From assembly GCA_013696105.1 (NCBI GenBank), contig JACCZE010000230.1, positions 1-58,472 of the forward strand: a stretch of DNA of 58,472 nt, in the 5' to 3' direction. Below are positions 8,716 to 21,716 of the stretch, one piece after another (the first letter of the stretch is position 1; every line of letters starts with the position of its first letter). A model generated the notes under the pieces. That model ran no database searches, was not told the origin of the DNA, and saw only the letters and a program-made list of their open reading frames with translations. The position numbers were made by a program, and so were the translations under genes. Origin of the DNA: Planctomycetota bacterium (GTDB lineage: Bacteria; Planctomycetota; UBA11346).

Positions 8716-8791
8716 GCGCTGGATCGCCCTGGCCGGGGCTTGCCCTGGGCATCAGAGGCCTATTCTCAGCACCCCCCGCAGCAGAGGTCAC

Positions 8792-8956
8792 ATGAGCATC
8801 CACGGTTCCTATGTCGGTAAGGGCGGCTTCCTCAAGCACCGCAATGTCCTGTCGCGTGTCGAGCGCATCGAGCGCCTCAAGGTCGACGGCAAGTGGGCCA
8901 AGGACAAGAACTCGATTTTCAACCTGCCCAAGGTCCGCAACATCAAGATGACCTGA
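8792..8956 (+). CDS. PVC-type small basic protein
   Basis: 54 aa, basic, matching the small basic protein family known from Chlamydiae, Verrucomicrobia and relatives (TIGR04137-like), with the pattern GGFLKHRNVLSRVERIERL, then a GKW and an LPKVR near the C-terminus. Function is unknown; the family has been suspected of ribosome or RNA association. AGAGG is 6 bases upstream of the ATG. This is one of the best lineage markers in the window. Confidence 0.85.
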   Translation: MSIHGSYVGKGGFLKHRNVLSRVERIERLKVDGKWAKDKNSIFNLPKVRNIKMT

Positions 8957-8983
8957 TTCCGGTCGGGCATCCGCTGACTCGCT

Positions 8984-9009
8984 GATCGGTCGCCATTCGG
9001 CGGCCGATC
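8984..9009 (+). terminator. Terminator-like hairpin after the small basic protein
   Basis: Inverted repeat GATCGG.CGCC / GGCG.CCGATC with an ATT loop, 28 bases past the stop, followed by GTCGTTTCTGG. One internal mismatch. A plausible intrinsic terminator for the short, probably highly expressed gene. Confidence 0.55.
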
Positions 9010-9052
9010 GTCGTTTCTGGCGGGCCGCGGCGGGGCGATGGTCTGCGGGCAC

Positions 9053-11089
9053 TCATCCAGGAAGCGACGTGGGGAACTGGGTTCGTCGGCCCGAGAGTTC
9101 GATCCAGCCGCCGACCTGGCCGGTCGGGAAGGACAGGGTCGTCTCTGCGATCCGCACCACGATCTCATCGGCGCGGATCAGCGGCTGAGCCGTCGGCACG
9201 GTGTCGACGCTGGCATCGGTCGCGGTGAGCACGTGGAGGAAGCAGTGCTCCTCAGCCGGCTCGCGCGGAGAGATCTCGATGCGGCATTCCGCCTCGGGGG
9301 CCGCGAACATGTGCGGCGCGCAGGGGAATTTCATGTCGTTGTAGGTGTAGAGCCGGTCCCCTTGGAACAGTTCCCGCGTTGTGCGTTCTGGCAGCACGGT
9401 CTGCACGAAGAGTCGACCGCCGCCATTGGTGATCACCAGCTTTCCATCGCGTTCGACCGGAGGCTTCATCGCGTGCAGCAGCCAGGTCTTCTTGAAGACC
9501 TGGCTGGTCGCGCGTACGCGGTCGAAGATCACGAAGGTTCCCGGCCTGAGGTAGACGATCTGTCGGGTGAACCACGACAGCTTGTGGCGCGAATACGCGC
9601 GTGTGCAGTCTCCGGCGACGTAGACGTGGCTCCCTGCATCCGCAAAGGCCAGCAGCTCGGCGATGTCGCCGAGTTCGCGGTTGCGGTGCCAGTGGTCGGC
9701 GTCGTAGGCGGCGCCATTGTGGCCGAATGCGCTTCCCACCCACGGGTAGGCCTGTCCGCCGTCGTTCGCGCCCTGCGCCGGCTGCGCACGGATGCCGGCA
9801 GGCCAGCGCTCCGCCCAATCGTGGATGAGCATGGAATTGTGGGCGATGGTCCGGATGTAGTAATTGACCTCGTGCTCGCTGTTCCAATCCCAGAAATGGC
9901 CGCCTTCGCCTGCCAGCTCGTGGTCGCGAAAGATGTAGAAGTGTCCGACATCGAGGTGCTGGTGCGAGGTGAAGCGCTTGCCGCACTTGAAGAAGAACCA
10001 CGTGGCATCCTCGCCCCAGGATGAACGCGCATAGGCGTGGCCCGGTCCGGAGCTGAGGTGCGACAGCGTGAAGGCCGCGAGGTCGCCTGTCGGGATGGAA
10101 CGGTCGTCCCACAGGAGATCCATGTAGGCGTTCTCATCCCCGCCGGATAGGGGGGTCGACAGGTTGAACGCATGCACTGCCTGATGGGCCGTGTCGTCTC
10201 GGTAGCGGCTGGCGAGGATACGCCTCGCGTTCAGCGCTTGGTCGCGGTCGTTGTTGAAGGAGCGGCCGCGCGCATCGCCCACGCCCATGGCGCGGCGTGA
10301 TCCGCGCTCGCGGATGCCCGGCAGCATCTCGAACATATTCGCCACCGCCGCCTTCTGATAGAAGCTGGGCACGAGCGCGTGGTAGTCGATGCCGGCGCAG
10401 GTGCGCGCGGTCTCGCAGAAGACCAGCCAGTGGTAGAGCCAGTAGTTGAGGTAGAAGCCCTCGGCGAAGCCGCCGCCGCGTCCGCACAATTCCAGCGCTG
10501 GCGACGCGCGTTCGCGGATGTCGCGGTCGAGCGAGGTGTAGAATTCCTCCGCGCTCGGGTTCTCGTGCATGGTCGCGAGCCACCCCACCCCAAGACCCCA
10601 GTTCTTGTAGGCCCACCAACCATTGTGGAACGGGCTGACCTCCTCGTAGATGTTGCGCAGGTGGCTCTCGTTCATGTAGGCGAAGAAGCGCTGCCGTTCA
10701 GCCTCGGTCCAGTGCGGATGGCAGAGGTCGTAGACGATCGCGCACATGCCGACATCGGCACCGAACACGTCGTGGCCGGTCTTCACCGGAAGGGCGATGA
10801 ACCGGTCGATCGCCAGCTCGATCGCCTGCCGACCGAGCGCGCGGTCATCTTCGATCGCACTCACCAGGGCGAGGCTGACCATCTTGCCGTAGGGAGTGAT
10901 CTGGGCGCCACGCTCGACGCCCGTCGCCGTGGTGATCACGCGATCGCGTGCCACCGCCAATGTGCGGCGGTAGGCGTCCGGCCGCTCCCGCGCGAGCGTA
11001 CGCAGGCGCTCGCGCGAACCGAAGAGGCGGGGGTGGGCCTGCGTCACGGAGGCGAGCGCCTGTGCGAGGTCATCCGTGTGGACTGTCAT
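9053..11089 (-). CDS. Heparinase II/III-family polysaccharide lyase-like protein
   Basis: 678 aa. The N-terminal half is alpha-helical (incomplete toroid type), with NGWWAYKNWGLGVGWLA around residues 157-173. The C-terminal half is beta-rich and contains the heparinase II/III signature HQHLDVGHFYIF and the following IRTIAHNSMLIHD, typical of lyases that break acidic polysaccharides by beta-elimination. No signal peptide is visible at the N-terminus, unusual for a polymer-degrading enzyme, so it may act on oligosaccharides inside the cell or on self-made polymer. Substrate cannot be told. There are no SusCD, sulfatase or sugar-transport neighbours. Confidence 0.85.
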   Translation of the reverse strand: MTVHTDDLAQALASVTQAHPRLFGSRERLRTLARERPDAYRRTLAVARDRVITTATGVERGAQITPYGKMVSLALVSAIEDDRALGRQAIELAIDRFIALPVKTGHDVFGADVGMCAIVYDLCHPHWTEAERQRFFAYMNESHLRNIYEEVSPFHNGWWAYKNWGLGVGWLATMHENPSAEEFYTSLDRDIRERASPALELCGRGGGFAEGFYLNYWLYHWLVFCETARTCAGIDYHALVPSFYQKAAVANMFEMLPGIRERGSRRAMGVGDARGRSFNNDRDQALNARRILASRYRDDTAHQAVHAFNLSTPLSGGDENAYMDLLWDDRSIPTGDLAAFTLSHLSSGPGHAYARSSWGEDATWFFFKCGKRFTSHQHLDVGHFYIFRDHELAGEGGHFWDWNSEHEVNYYIRTIAHNSMLIHDWAERWPAGIRAQPAQGANDGGQAYPWVGSAFGHNGAAYDADHWHRNRELGDIAELLAFADAGSHVYVAGDCTRAYSRHKLSWFTRQIVYLRPGTFVIFDRVRATSQVFKKTWLLHAMKPPVERDGKLVITNGGGRLFVQTVLPERTTRELFQGDRLYTYNDMKFPCAPHMFAAPEAECRIEISPREPAEEHCFLHVLTATDASVDTVPTAQPLIRADEIVVRIAETTLSFPTGQVGGWIELSGRRTQFPTSLPG

Positions 11090-11118
11090 GGCGTCACGCT
11101 AGGCGCGCTTCATGGAAC

Positions 11119-11316
11119 TCAATCCGCCGCCCCAGGCAGCGTCGCGGCCATCGCGTCGGCGATCGCCAGCGCGTCGGCATCGCCCGCTGAACGCAGGGCG
11201 GCGATGACCTTCAGCCGGCGCTCCGGGGTGTGGTGCTGGTTCAGCTTCCACTTCCCTTCCAGCGTCAACGCGTCGATGCGGAAGCAGACGATCGCCTGCA
11301 TCAGCTGTTCGGTCAC
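11119..11316 (-). pseudogene. C-terminal remnant of a PaiB-type FMN-binding regulator
   Basis: A 65-codon frame from a GTG at 11316 matches only the C-terminal end of PaiB-like FMN-binding proteins (IVCFRIDALTLEGKWKLNQ, then an AGDADALAIADAM tail); full proteins are about 200 aa. Upstream codons back to the gltD stop (11368) share no similarity to PaiB. It therefore looks like the stump of a deleted gene. It is in the same reading frame as gltD, 51 bases after its stop, and could still be translated. Confidence 0.6.
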
Positions 11317-11367
11317 AAGATGCGATCGAGCGCAAGCGCCGCGACATCGGTGTCGACGTCGGACGGT

Positions 11368-12849
11368 TCAATACGCGAACGCCTCGATGCGCACCTTCGG
11401 CAGCAGCGACTCCTGCTTCATCAGCCAGCTGTCGACGCAGCGCGCGACCTCGCGGCCTTCGCTGATCGCCCACACCACCAGGCTCTGACCGCGACGCGCA
11501 TCGCCCGCGGCGAACACGCCAGGAACGGTGGACATGCGCGTCTCAGCGTCGGTCTGGATGTTGCCGCGCGGATCGAGGGCGCAGCCGATCTGCTCGACGA
11601 TGCCGAGCTTGCGCGGGCCGAGGAAGCCCATCGCCAGCAGCACCAGGTCGCAGCCGAAGGTCTCTTCGGATCCGGCGACCTCGGTGGGCTTGCCTGACGA
11701 CCAATCGAGCTTCACCGTGGTCAGGCCGGTGACCTTGCCGTTCTCGCCGGTGAAGCGTTTGGTCGCCACCGAGTACAGGACGTCGCCGCCCTTCGTGGTC
11801 ATCTCCTCGACCGAGGACGAGATGCGCTTGATGCGCGCCCATTGCGGCCAGGGATTGCCGTACGTGCGCGCGCCGGGTGGCTCGGGCAGCAGCTCGAAGT
11901 TGGTGACGCTCACCGCGCCCTGGCGCAGCGAGGTGCCGATGCAGTCCGAGCCGGTGTCGCCGCCGCCGATGACGATCACCTTCTTGTGCGCGGCATCGAT
12001 GAGCTGCTTCTTGGGATGCAGGAACGCGAGGTCCTCGTCGCCCCAGTTGCGGCGGTTGGACTGCGGCAGGAACTCCATCGCATAGTGTACGCCGTCGAGA
12101 TCCCGGCCCTCGACCGGCAGATCGCGCGGCAGCTCGGCGCCGGTGGCGATGACCACGGCGTCATGGCGGCCCTTGAGCGCGTCCCAGGCGATGGTCACGC
12201 CGACATGGCAGTTGAACTGGAACTCGACGCCTTCGGCGGCGAGCAGATCCACGCGCCGCTGCACCTTCTCCTTGCGCAGCTTGTAGTGCGGGATGCCGTA
12301 CATCATCAGTCCGCCGGCACGGTCGGACTTCTCATAGACCGTGACCTGGTGGCCGGCGCGATTGAGCTGCTGGGCGCAAGCCAGGCCCGCCGGGCCCGAG
12401 CCGATGACGCCGACGGTCTTGCCGGAACGCGTGTGTGGGCGCTCGGGCTTGATCCACCCCATCGCGAAGCCCTTGTCGACGATCGACACTTCGTGCAGCT
12501 TGATCGCCACCGGCGGCTCGTTGATGCCGAGTACGCACGAGTTCTCGCATGGCGCGGGGCAGACGCGGCCGGTGAATTCCGGGAAGTTGTTGGTCGCGTG
12601 CAGTGCCGCCAGGGCTTCGCGCCAGCGACCGCGGAACACCAGGTCGTTCCAATCCGGGATGAGGTTCCCCAGCGGGCAGCCGGTCATGCAGAACGGTACG
12701 CCGCAATCCATGCATCGGCTGGCCTGGGTCTGGACCTGCTCCTCGGAGAACTCCTCGATGTGCTCCTCGTGATTCGCGAGGCGCTGATCGACCGGCAGGT
12801 ACTTCGGCACCTGGCGCGTATGCTTCATGAAACCCTTGGGATCACCCAT
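11368..12849 (-). CDS. gltD: Glutamate synthase small (beta) subunit
   Basis: NADPH-oxidising flavoprotein that passes electrons to GltB for glutamate synthesis. 493 aa. N-terminal cysteine groups for 4Fe-4S clusters are visible (CMDCGVPFCMTGCPLGN at about 46-62, and CPAPCENSC). The FAD site GVIGSGPAGLACA and NADPH site VIVIGGGDTGSDC are intact, as is the closing GVFAAGDARRGQSLVVWAI. The MGDPKGF start fits the family. Its Shine-Dalgarno GGAGAAC lies 8 bases upstream and is the terminal unit of a heptamer array. Third gene of nrpR-gltB-gltD. Confidence 0.97.
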   Translation of the reverse strand: MGDPKGFMKHTRQVPKYLPVDQRLANHEEHIEEFSEEQVQTQASRCMDCGVPFCMTGCPLGNLIPDWNDLVFRGRWREALAALHATNNFPEFTGRVCPAPCENSCVLGINEPPVAIKLHEVSIVDKGFAMGWIKPERPHTRSGKTVGVIGSGPAGLACAQQLNRAGHQVTVYEKSDRAGGLMMYGIPHYKLRKEKVQRRVDLLAAEGVEFQFNCHVGVTIAWDALKGRHDAVVIATGAELPRDLPVEGRDLDGVHYAMEFLPQSNRRNWGDEDLAFLHPKKQLIDAAHKKVIVIGGGDTGSDCIGTSLRQGAVSVTNFELLPEPPGARTYGNPWPQWARIKRISSSVEEMTTKGGDVLYSVATKRFTGENGKVTGLTTVKLDWSSGKPTEVAGSEETFGCDLVLLAMGFLGPRKLGIVEQIGCALDPRGNIQTDAETRMSTVPGVFAAGDARRGQSLVVWAISEGREVARCVDSWLMKQESLLPKVRIEAFAY

Positions 12850-12857
12850 GGCTGGCT

Positions 12858-12934
12858 GTTCTCCGTTCTCCGTTCTCCGTCCTCGGTCCCTTGCTCTCCG
12901 ACGGAGAACCGAGGACGGAGGACCCAGGACCTGT
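12858..12934. repeat. Heptamer array A (gltB-gltD spacer)
   Basis: Eleven consecutive 7-base units in unbroken phase fill almost the whole 93-bp gap. The left part is GTTCTCC-like (three exact copies, then GTCCTCG, GTCCCTT, GCTCTCC); the right part is its reverse-complement type (GACGGAG, AACCGAG, GACGGAG). The arms share a 13-base inverted match and can fold into a hairpin inside the operon mRNA. Confidence 0.9.
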
Positions 12935-12942
12935 CGACGTCG

Positions 12943-17547
<4,605 letters not shown>

Positions 17548-17573
17548 GGGAGCTTCGCGGTTCGGGTGTCGGG

Positions 17574-18758
17574 TCAGGGAGACGAGGCGGTCGAGGAGGT
17601 AGCGGCGATGAGCGTCGCTGCGCGTGCGCGGAACGAGCGGTAGGGGATCAGCTGTTCGAACGGGGCCGGGCCGACCATGGGTCGGCTGGTCTCCAGGCGC
17701 AGCACCGCGTCGCCGCGGGTGCCCGGCGCGAGGTGGTCCTTCTCCCACAGGCTCGCCAGCGGATTGAGTCCGGTCGCGAGGATCAGGCCCACGCGGCCTT
17801 CGTGCACCGGCACGTTCAGCACCGGCTGGCCCGGCCGGCCGATCATCATGATGCCGGGGAATCCCGCATCGCGGCACTCGTCGTGCAGTTCACGCAGCTG
17901 CGGCAGCGCGCTCATCGGCACCTCGCGGAACGACGCGGTGATCGCGCCAGATCCGGTGCGCGCGGCCTTGCTCACGCTGGTGAAGTTCGCGCGGATGAAC
18001 ACCTCGTTGGGGCTGAGCGTGGTCGAGTCGTAGCGGATCATCTCGAGGAAGTGCTGCGGCTGTCCCGCGTCGACATGCAGCAGACCGCCGAAGATCGGAT
18101 GGCTGGGGATGCCGCGGCGCATCAGCATGCCGGCGAGGGTCAACGAGCACATGGTGCCCAGGCCGATGCAGCCGTCGGGAACCTGGCGTCCGAGGATGTC
18201 GTCGCCGGGCTGCGCGAAGAGCACGCGCGATCCGACCGCGAGCCCGGCAGCGAACACCGCTTCGAGCTCATCGCACAATGGGATCAGGAATTCGCGCGGG
18301 ATGACATAGGCGTTGATCGACACCAGTCCCGCCGACTTCGCCAGGTCGAAGCTCAGCTGGCACATCGTCTCTTCCATGCGATAGAAGATGCTGCCCAGGC
18401 GGCGTGAGACGGTGAGCTCGCGCGCGACCTCGCCGCCGGCCGGAGTGAGTCGATAGCCGCGACGGCCATGGCGTTCGATCAGGCCGATGTCCGCCATCTC
18501 GGCGAGGTACAGCCGGAGCGTGCGCTCGGACAGGTCCAGCCCCAGAGCCGAGAGGTGGTCCATCACGTCGCGGGTGGTGACCAGCTCCTTCCAGGGTTGG
18601 TCGCGCAGGGCGGTCAGGATCGGCTGGAAACGTTCACCGTGCTGCTCGAGATGCTCGCGCAGCTCCGCCGCCGAGACGGAACGTACCGATCGGCTCGACG
18701 AGTCCTCGTCGTCCCCATCGGGTCCGGATAGCGGCAGGTTTTCCGATGTCAGGCTCAT
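17574..18758 (-). CDS. nrpR: NrpR-family nitrogen regulator
   Basis: 394 aa. Residues ~25-110 form a winged helix (LSERTLRLYLAEM, GLIERHGRRGYRLT). The rest matches the NrpR regulatory domain (DUF128): GTMCSLTLAGMLMRRGIP, FGGLLHVDAGQP, SVSKAARTGSGAITASFREVP and GRPGQPVLNVPV. NrpR is best known in methanogenic archaea, where it represses nitrogen-fixation and glutamine synthetase genes and is released by 2-oxoglutarate. Here it is first in nrpR-gltB-gltD, so control of glutamate synthase, including its own gene, is a strong inference. One regulatory domain is present, as in the single-domain archaeal forms. The start at 18758 is chosen over 18830 because the longer form would cover the operator. 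Confidence 0.9.
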   Translation of the reverse strand: MSLTSENLPLSGPDGDDEDSSSRSVRSVSAAELREHLEQHGERFQPILTALRDQPWKELVTTRDVMDHLSALGLDLSERTLRLYLAEMADIGLIERHGRRGYRLTPAGGEVARELTVSRRLGSIFYRMEETMCQLSFDLAKSAGLVSINAYVIPREFLIPLCDELEAVFAAGLAVGSRVLFAQPGDDILGRQVPDGCIGLGTMCSLTLAGMLMRRGIPSHPIFGGLLHVDAGQPQHFLEMIRYDSTTLSPNEVFIRANFTSVSKAARTGSGAITASFREVPMSALPQLRELHDECRDAGFPGIMMIGRPGQPVLNVPVHEGRVGLILATGLNPLASLWEKDHLAPGTRGDAVLRLETSRPMVGPAPFEQLIPYRSFRARAATLIAATSSTASSP

Positions 18759-18769
18759 GGGTGCTGCAG

Positions 18770-18793
18770 ATAGCGGCAATGTATTGCCGCTAT
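18770..18793. promoter_or_regulatory. Perfect palindrome, probable NrpR operator
   Basis: Two 11-base arms, ATAGCGGCAAT and ATTGCCGCTAT, separated by GT, lie 12 bases upstream of the nrpR start. A half-site-like GATAGCGGCA recurs at 18726-18735 inside the gene. Winged-helix dimers of the NrpR type bind such dyads, and autoregulation is inferred. Confidence 0.65.
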
Positions 18794-18844
18794 CGAGCGA
18801 TGTTCGTATGACTTGCCTCCCCCAATGCAAGACACGTCTTCACG

Positions 18845-18886
18845 CTAAATCATAACTTAAGTTATATTATATAAATACATTAAACT
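18845..18886 (-). promoter_or_regulatory. AT-rich promoter region of the nrpR operon
   Basis: The most AT-rich stretch near this operon, in otherwise GC-rich DNA. It contains a perfect 14-bp palindrome (ATAACTTAAGTTAT, 18852-18865) and TATAAT-like strings on both strands. The palindrome may bind a second regulator. The remaining ~150 bases up to 19034 show no gene. Confidence 0.5.
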
Positions 18887-19034
18887 TTCGCTTGGTTGGA
18901 TTCCTGCATGGGGCATCGTATCAGAGCGGCAGCGCCCACTGAGCGGCCTCTTTCCGACCATCCAAAGGGCTCTTCCACAGGTCACAATGCCGGTATTTCA
19001 TGATGACGAGGTCACAGAACGGCAAGTCGCTACC

Positions 19035-20042
19035 TTATCTAATGATGGCAATAGCAGCCAAATGCCCCCCGAAACCCAGACTGAGCTTCCAGATCCGCCG
19101 CGCGTCTCCCGACAATGCGATCGCGAGTTCCACCGCCCCGCTGGCGCCCAGGCAATGACCGATGCTGGGCTTGCAGTGCAGGCGGGGTGCGCGCGCCCAG
19201 GGACCGTCGTCCAGGCCGCGTCGTTCGTAGGCATCGCCGATCCGGGTGCCGGTACCGTGGGTGACGATGAGATCGGGATCCGGGCACGCGCTCCACAGCG
19301 CCTCGAGGCAGGTCGAGAGGGTGCGCGGGTCGACGAAATGAGTCTCGTGGCCGGCGTCGGCGGATCGCACGCCGGCGACCAGCCGCCACGGACCGTCGTC
19401 GGCGAGCGCGACGAATCCCGCCCCCTCGGCGAGCGCGAATCCCGTCGCATCGTCGTTGCACCCGGGGAAGGCTACGGGCGCGAGATCCGCGCAGGTGACG
19501 CCCAACGCCGCGAACCCCGCCAGGATCAGCGGCGTGAGCGAGCGATCCGCCGCGCCGGCGATGCCGCGCGCGCACGCGCCGCGTTCGATCAAGTCGGCTG
19601 CGGCGAGCACGGCGTACAGTCCGGTCGAACAAGCCGCTGCGACCGGGCAGGGGATGCCGTCGACGACGCCGAGACGCCCGGCCACGCGCAGGCTCAATCC
19701 GCCCGCGAACGCAGCCATGAGTCGGCGCGGCTCGCCGGCGCACGCATCGGCGAGGGCGTGCATGTCGCCCTTGCTGGTACTGATCGAACATGCGGTGGGA
19801 CCCGGGAGTTCGGCGATGGATCGCCACGGATGCTCGACCGCGCGCATGGCGGCGGTGATCAGGTCCTCACCGCCGAGCGCCGCGGGGATACGTCCGCACC
19901 AGCCGATCCCCGGTTCGCGGCCGATCGCCCGCACTCCGGTCGTGACAGCCCGCCACGAGGCACGGGCATCCCCCGCCGGGCTGAGGCAATCCCAGGCCGA
20001 TATCGCGACGCGGCGGTAGGTGGTGAGCGGCAGCGCGGACAT
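19035..20042 (-). CDS. Beta-ketoacyl-ACP synthase-like protein
   Basis: 335 aa, shorter than the ~410 aa of FabF-type enzymes. The thiolase-fold triad is present: C138 in AAACSTGLYAV, H262 in THGTGTRIGD and H296 in KPSIGHCLGASG. It should therefore condense acyl thioesters or act in a related reaction. The start at 20042 gives MSALPLTTYRRVAIS, the expected first strand; the frame is open further upstream. No acyl carrier protein, ketoreductase or other fatty-acid gene is next to it, so it is an orphan, perhaps from a secondary or aryl-polyene-like pathway. Divergent from gltA. Confidence 0.8.
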   Translation of the reverse strand: MSALPLTTYRRVAISAWDCLSPAGDARASWRAVTTGVRAIGREPGIGWCGRIPAALGGEDLITAAMRAVEHPWRSIAELPGPTACSISTSKGDMHALADACAGEPRRLMAAFAGGLSLRVAGRLGVVDGIPCPVAAACSTGLYAVLAAADLIERGACARGIAGAADRSLTPLILAGFAALGVTCADLAPVAFPGCNDDATGFALAEGAGFVALADDGPWRLVAGVRSADAGHETHFVDPRTLSTCLEALWSACPDPDLIVTHGTGTRIGDAYERRGLDDGPWARAPRLHCKPSIGHCLGASGAVELAIALSGDARRIWKLSLGFGGHLAAIAIIR

Positions 20043-20281
20043 CCCCGCATGGTTCGCAGCGCCCGGCACGCACAAGCCGATGACCAAAGCGCATCGCACA
20101 CCGCTGTGCGAAACATGCGTTCGAACCGGAGCCTCATGCGCTTGCACCGATTGGCGGAGGTGACAGCCTCGTTTCAACGCATCGGGACTCCTGGTTCCGA
20201 TCGGTTTTTCGCAGTCTGGCCGGCGGGCCGCATCGATTCCCGCCCGTAAGCAGGTGCCAGGACGGCACCACGGGGGCAGTG

Positions 20282-21499
20282 ATGAAGGAAGGCGCCAAGA
20301 GCGCGGTGCTGATGGAACTGACGAAGGACCAGCTCGAAACTGGCCTGCGCGGAGTCCCGGTCGGCTACTGCACCACGAGTTCGGTCGAAGCGCAGAAAGG
20401 CCTGTTCTACGTCGGCCGTCCGGTCGAGGAGATCGCCAACAGCGACCCCGAGCAGGTCATCCACCTGCTGCTGCACAAGACGTGGCCCACCGCCGAGCAG
20501 TCGGCCGAGTTCTCGAAGCTGCTCAAGGCCAACCAGGGCGTGCCGCGCGAAGTGCTCGACACCCTCAAGGCCCTGCCGCGCACCGGTCATCCGATGAAGT
20601 GGTTCATCCACGCGATCAATGCCCTGGGCATGGTCGGCGCATGCGGCGATTATCGCCGCGAATGCATCGACCTGATCGCGAAGATACCGGTCATCACCGC
20701 GGCCATCTTCCGCGTCCGCTCGGGTTGGGGCGAGCCGATCGCTCCGCGCACCGATCTCGGCTACATGGAGAACTTCGTCTACATGCTCGGCGTGCCCGGG
20801 CTGGACGCCGACAAGACGCGCAAGCTGACCAAGCTGATGCGCGTGTTCGACGTCGTGCATTTCGATCACGGCGGCGGCAACCTGTCCACCTTCGTCGGCA
20901 AGGCCGTGGCCTCCGGCAAAGCGGACATGTATGAGAGCATGTCCGCCGCGATGGCCGGTCTCGCCGGCCCGCTGCACGGCAAGGCCAACCAGGAATGCCT
21001 GGAATTCGTCCAGGAGTGCGTGGCCAAGGTCGGCGAGAACGTCAATGCCGATGCTGTGCGCGGACTCATCCAGCAGAAACTCGCGAGCAAGGAAGTGGTC
21101 TATGGCTTCGGCCACGCGGTCCTGCGCGTCGAGGATCCGCGCGCCAAGGTGCTGCGCGCCACCGGTGAAGAACTCTGCCCGACCGACATCAACTTCCGCA
21201 TGGTGAAGCTGCTGGCCGAGGTGGTGCCGCCGATCCTCGCCGCCAATCCCAAGATCTCGGATCCGCATCCCAATGTCGACAGCGCATCGGGTTCACTGCT
21301 GATGGCGTGCGGACTCACCGATCCGGATTACTACACGGTGCTGTTCGGCCTCAGTCGCGTGGTCGGCATCGCCGCGCAGATCGTCTATGAACGCTGCGAG
21401 GCCCGCCAAGGCAAGGGCACCCCGATCGTGCGTCCGAAATACTTCTTCAGCCCGCTCGGTACGTCTCAGGGCGAGGCGGAGATCGCCGGGACGGGTTGA
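20282..21499 (+). CDS. gltA: Citrate synthase
   Basis: Condenses oxaloacetate and acetyl-CoA at the entry of the TCA cycle. 405 aa. The three functional histidines can be placed in VHFDHGGGN, GPLHGKANQE and GFGHAVLRVEDPRA. The usual DHEQNAST is replaced by DHGGGNLST and GFGHRVYK by GFGHAVLR, so this is a divergent form. A GTG one codon earlier (20279) is an alternative start; GGGGG lies 6-10 bases upstream. Confidence 0.92.
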   Translation: MKEGAKSAVLMELTKDQLETGLRGVPVGYCTTSSVEAQKGLFYVGRPVEEIANSDPEQVIHLLLHKTWPTAEQSAEFSKLLKANQGVPREVLDTLKALPRTGHPMKWFIHAINALGMVGACGDYRRECIDLIAKIPVITAAIFRVRSGWGEPIAPRTDLGYMENFVYMLGVPGLDADKTRKLTKLMRVFDVVHFDHGGGNLSTFVGKAVASGKADMYESMSAAMAGLAGPLHGKANQECLEFVQECVAKVGENVNADAVRGLIQQKLASKEVVYGFGHAVLRVEDPRAKVLRATGEELCPTDINFRMVKLLAEVVPPILAANPKISDPHPNVDSASGSLLMACGLTDPDYYTVLFGLSRVVGIAAQIVYERCEARQGKGTPIVRPKYFFSPLGTSQGEAEIAGTG

Positions 21500-21509
21500 T
21501 CGGAGAAAC

Positions 21510-21713
21510 GTGCTCCGTCCTCGGTCCTCCGTTCTCCGTTCTTTGTTTCCTGTGATGGAATGGTGCGCGAGGGAACGAGTCGGGCGACTGATGACATGTT
21601 CCTGGGTCGAACGGTGGGATTCAATTGCGCTGAATCAGGTGTTCGCTCCCTGATCTAACACAGATCTTATCCCAGAAGACGGAGGACGAAGCACGGAGGA
21701 CCGAGGACAGGGG
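21510..21713. repeat. Heptamer array B with inverted arms and a unique core
   Basis: Left arm 21510-21551 (GTGCTCC, GTCCTCG, GTCCTCC, GTTCTCC, GTTCTTT) and right arm 21675-21713 (GACGGAG, GACGAAG, CACGGAG, GACCGAG, GACAGGG) are each phased at 7 bases. They share a 16-base inverted match and enclose ~120 bases of unique, gene-free sequence. The arrangement resembles a small transposon-like element with terminal inverted arms. It fills the gltA downstream region. Confidence 0.85.
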
Positions 21714-21716
21714 CAA

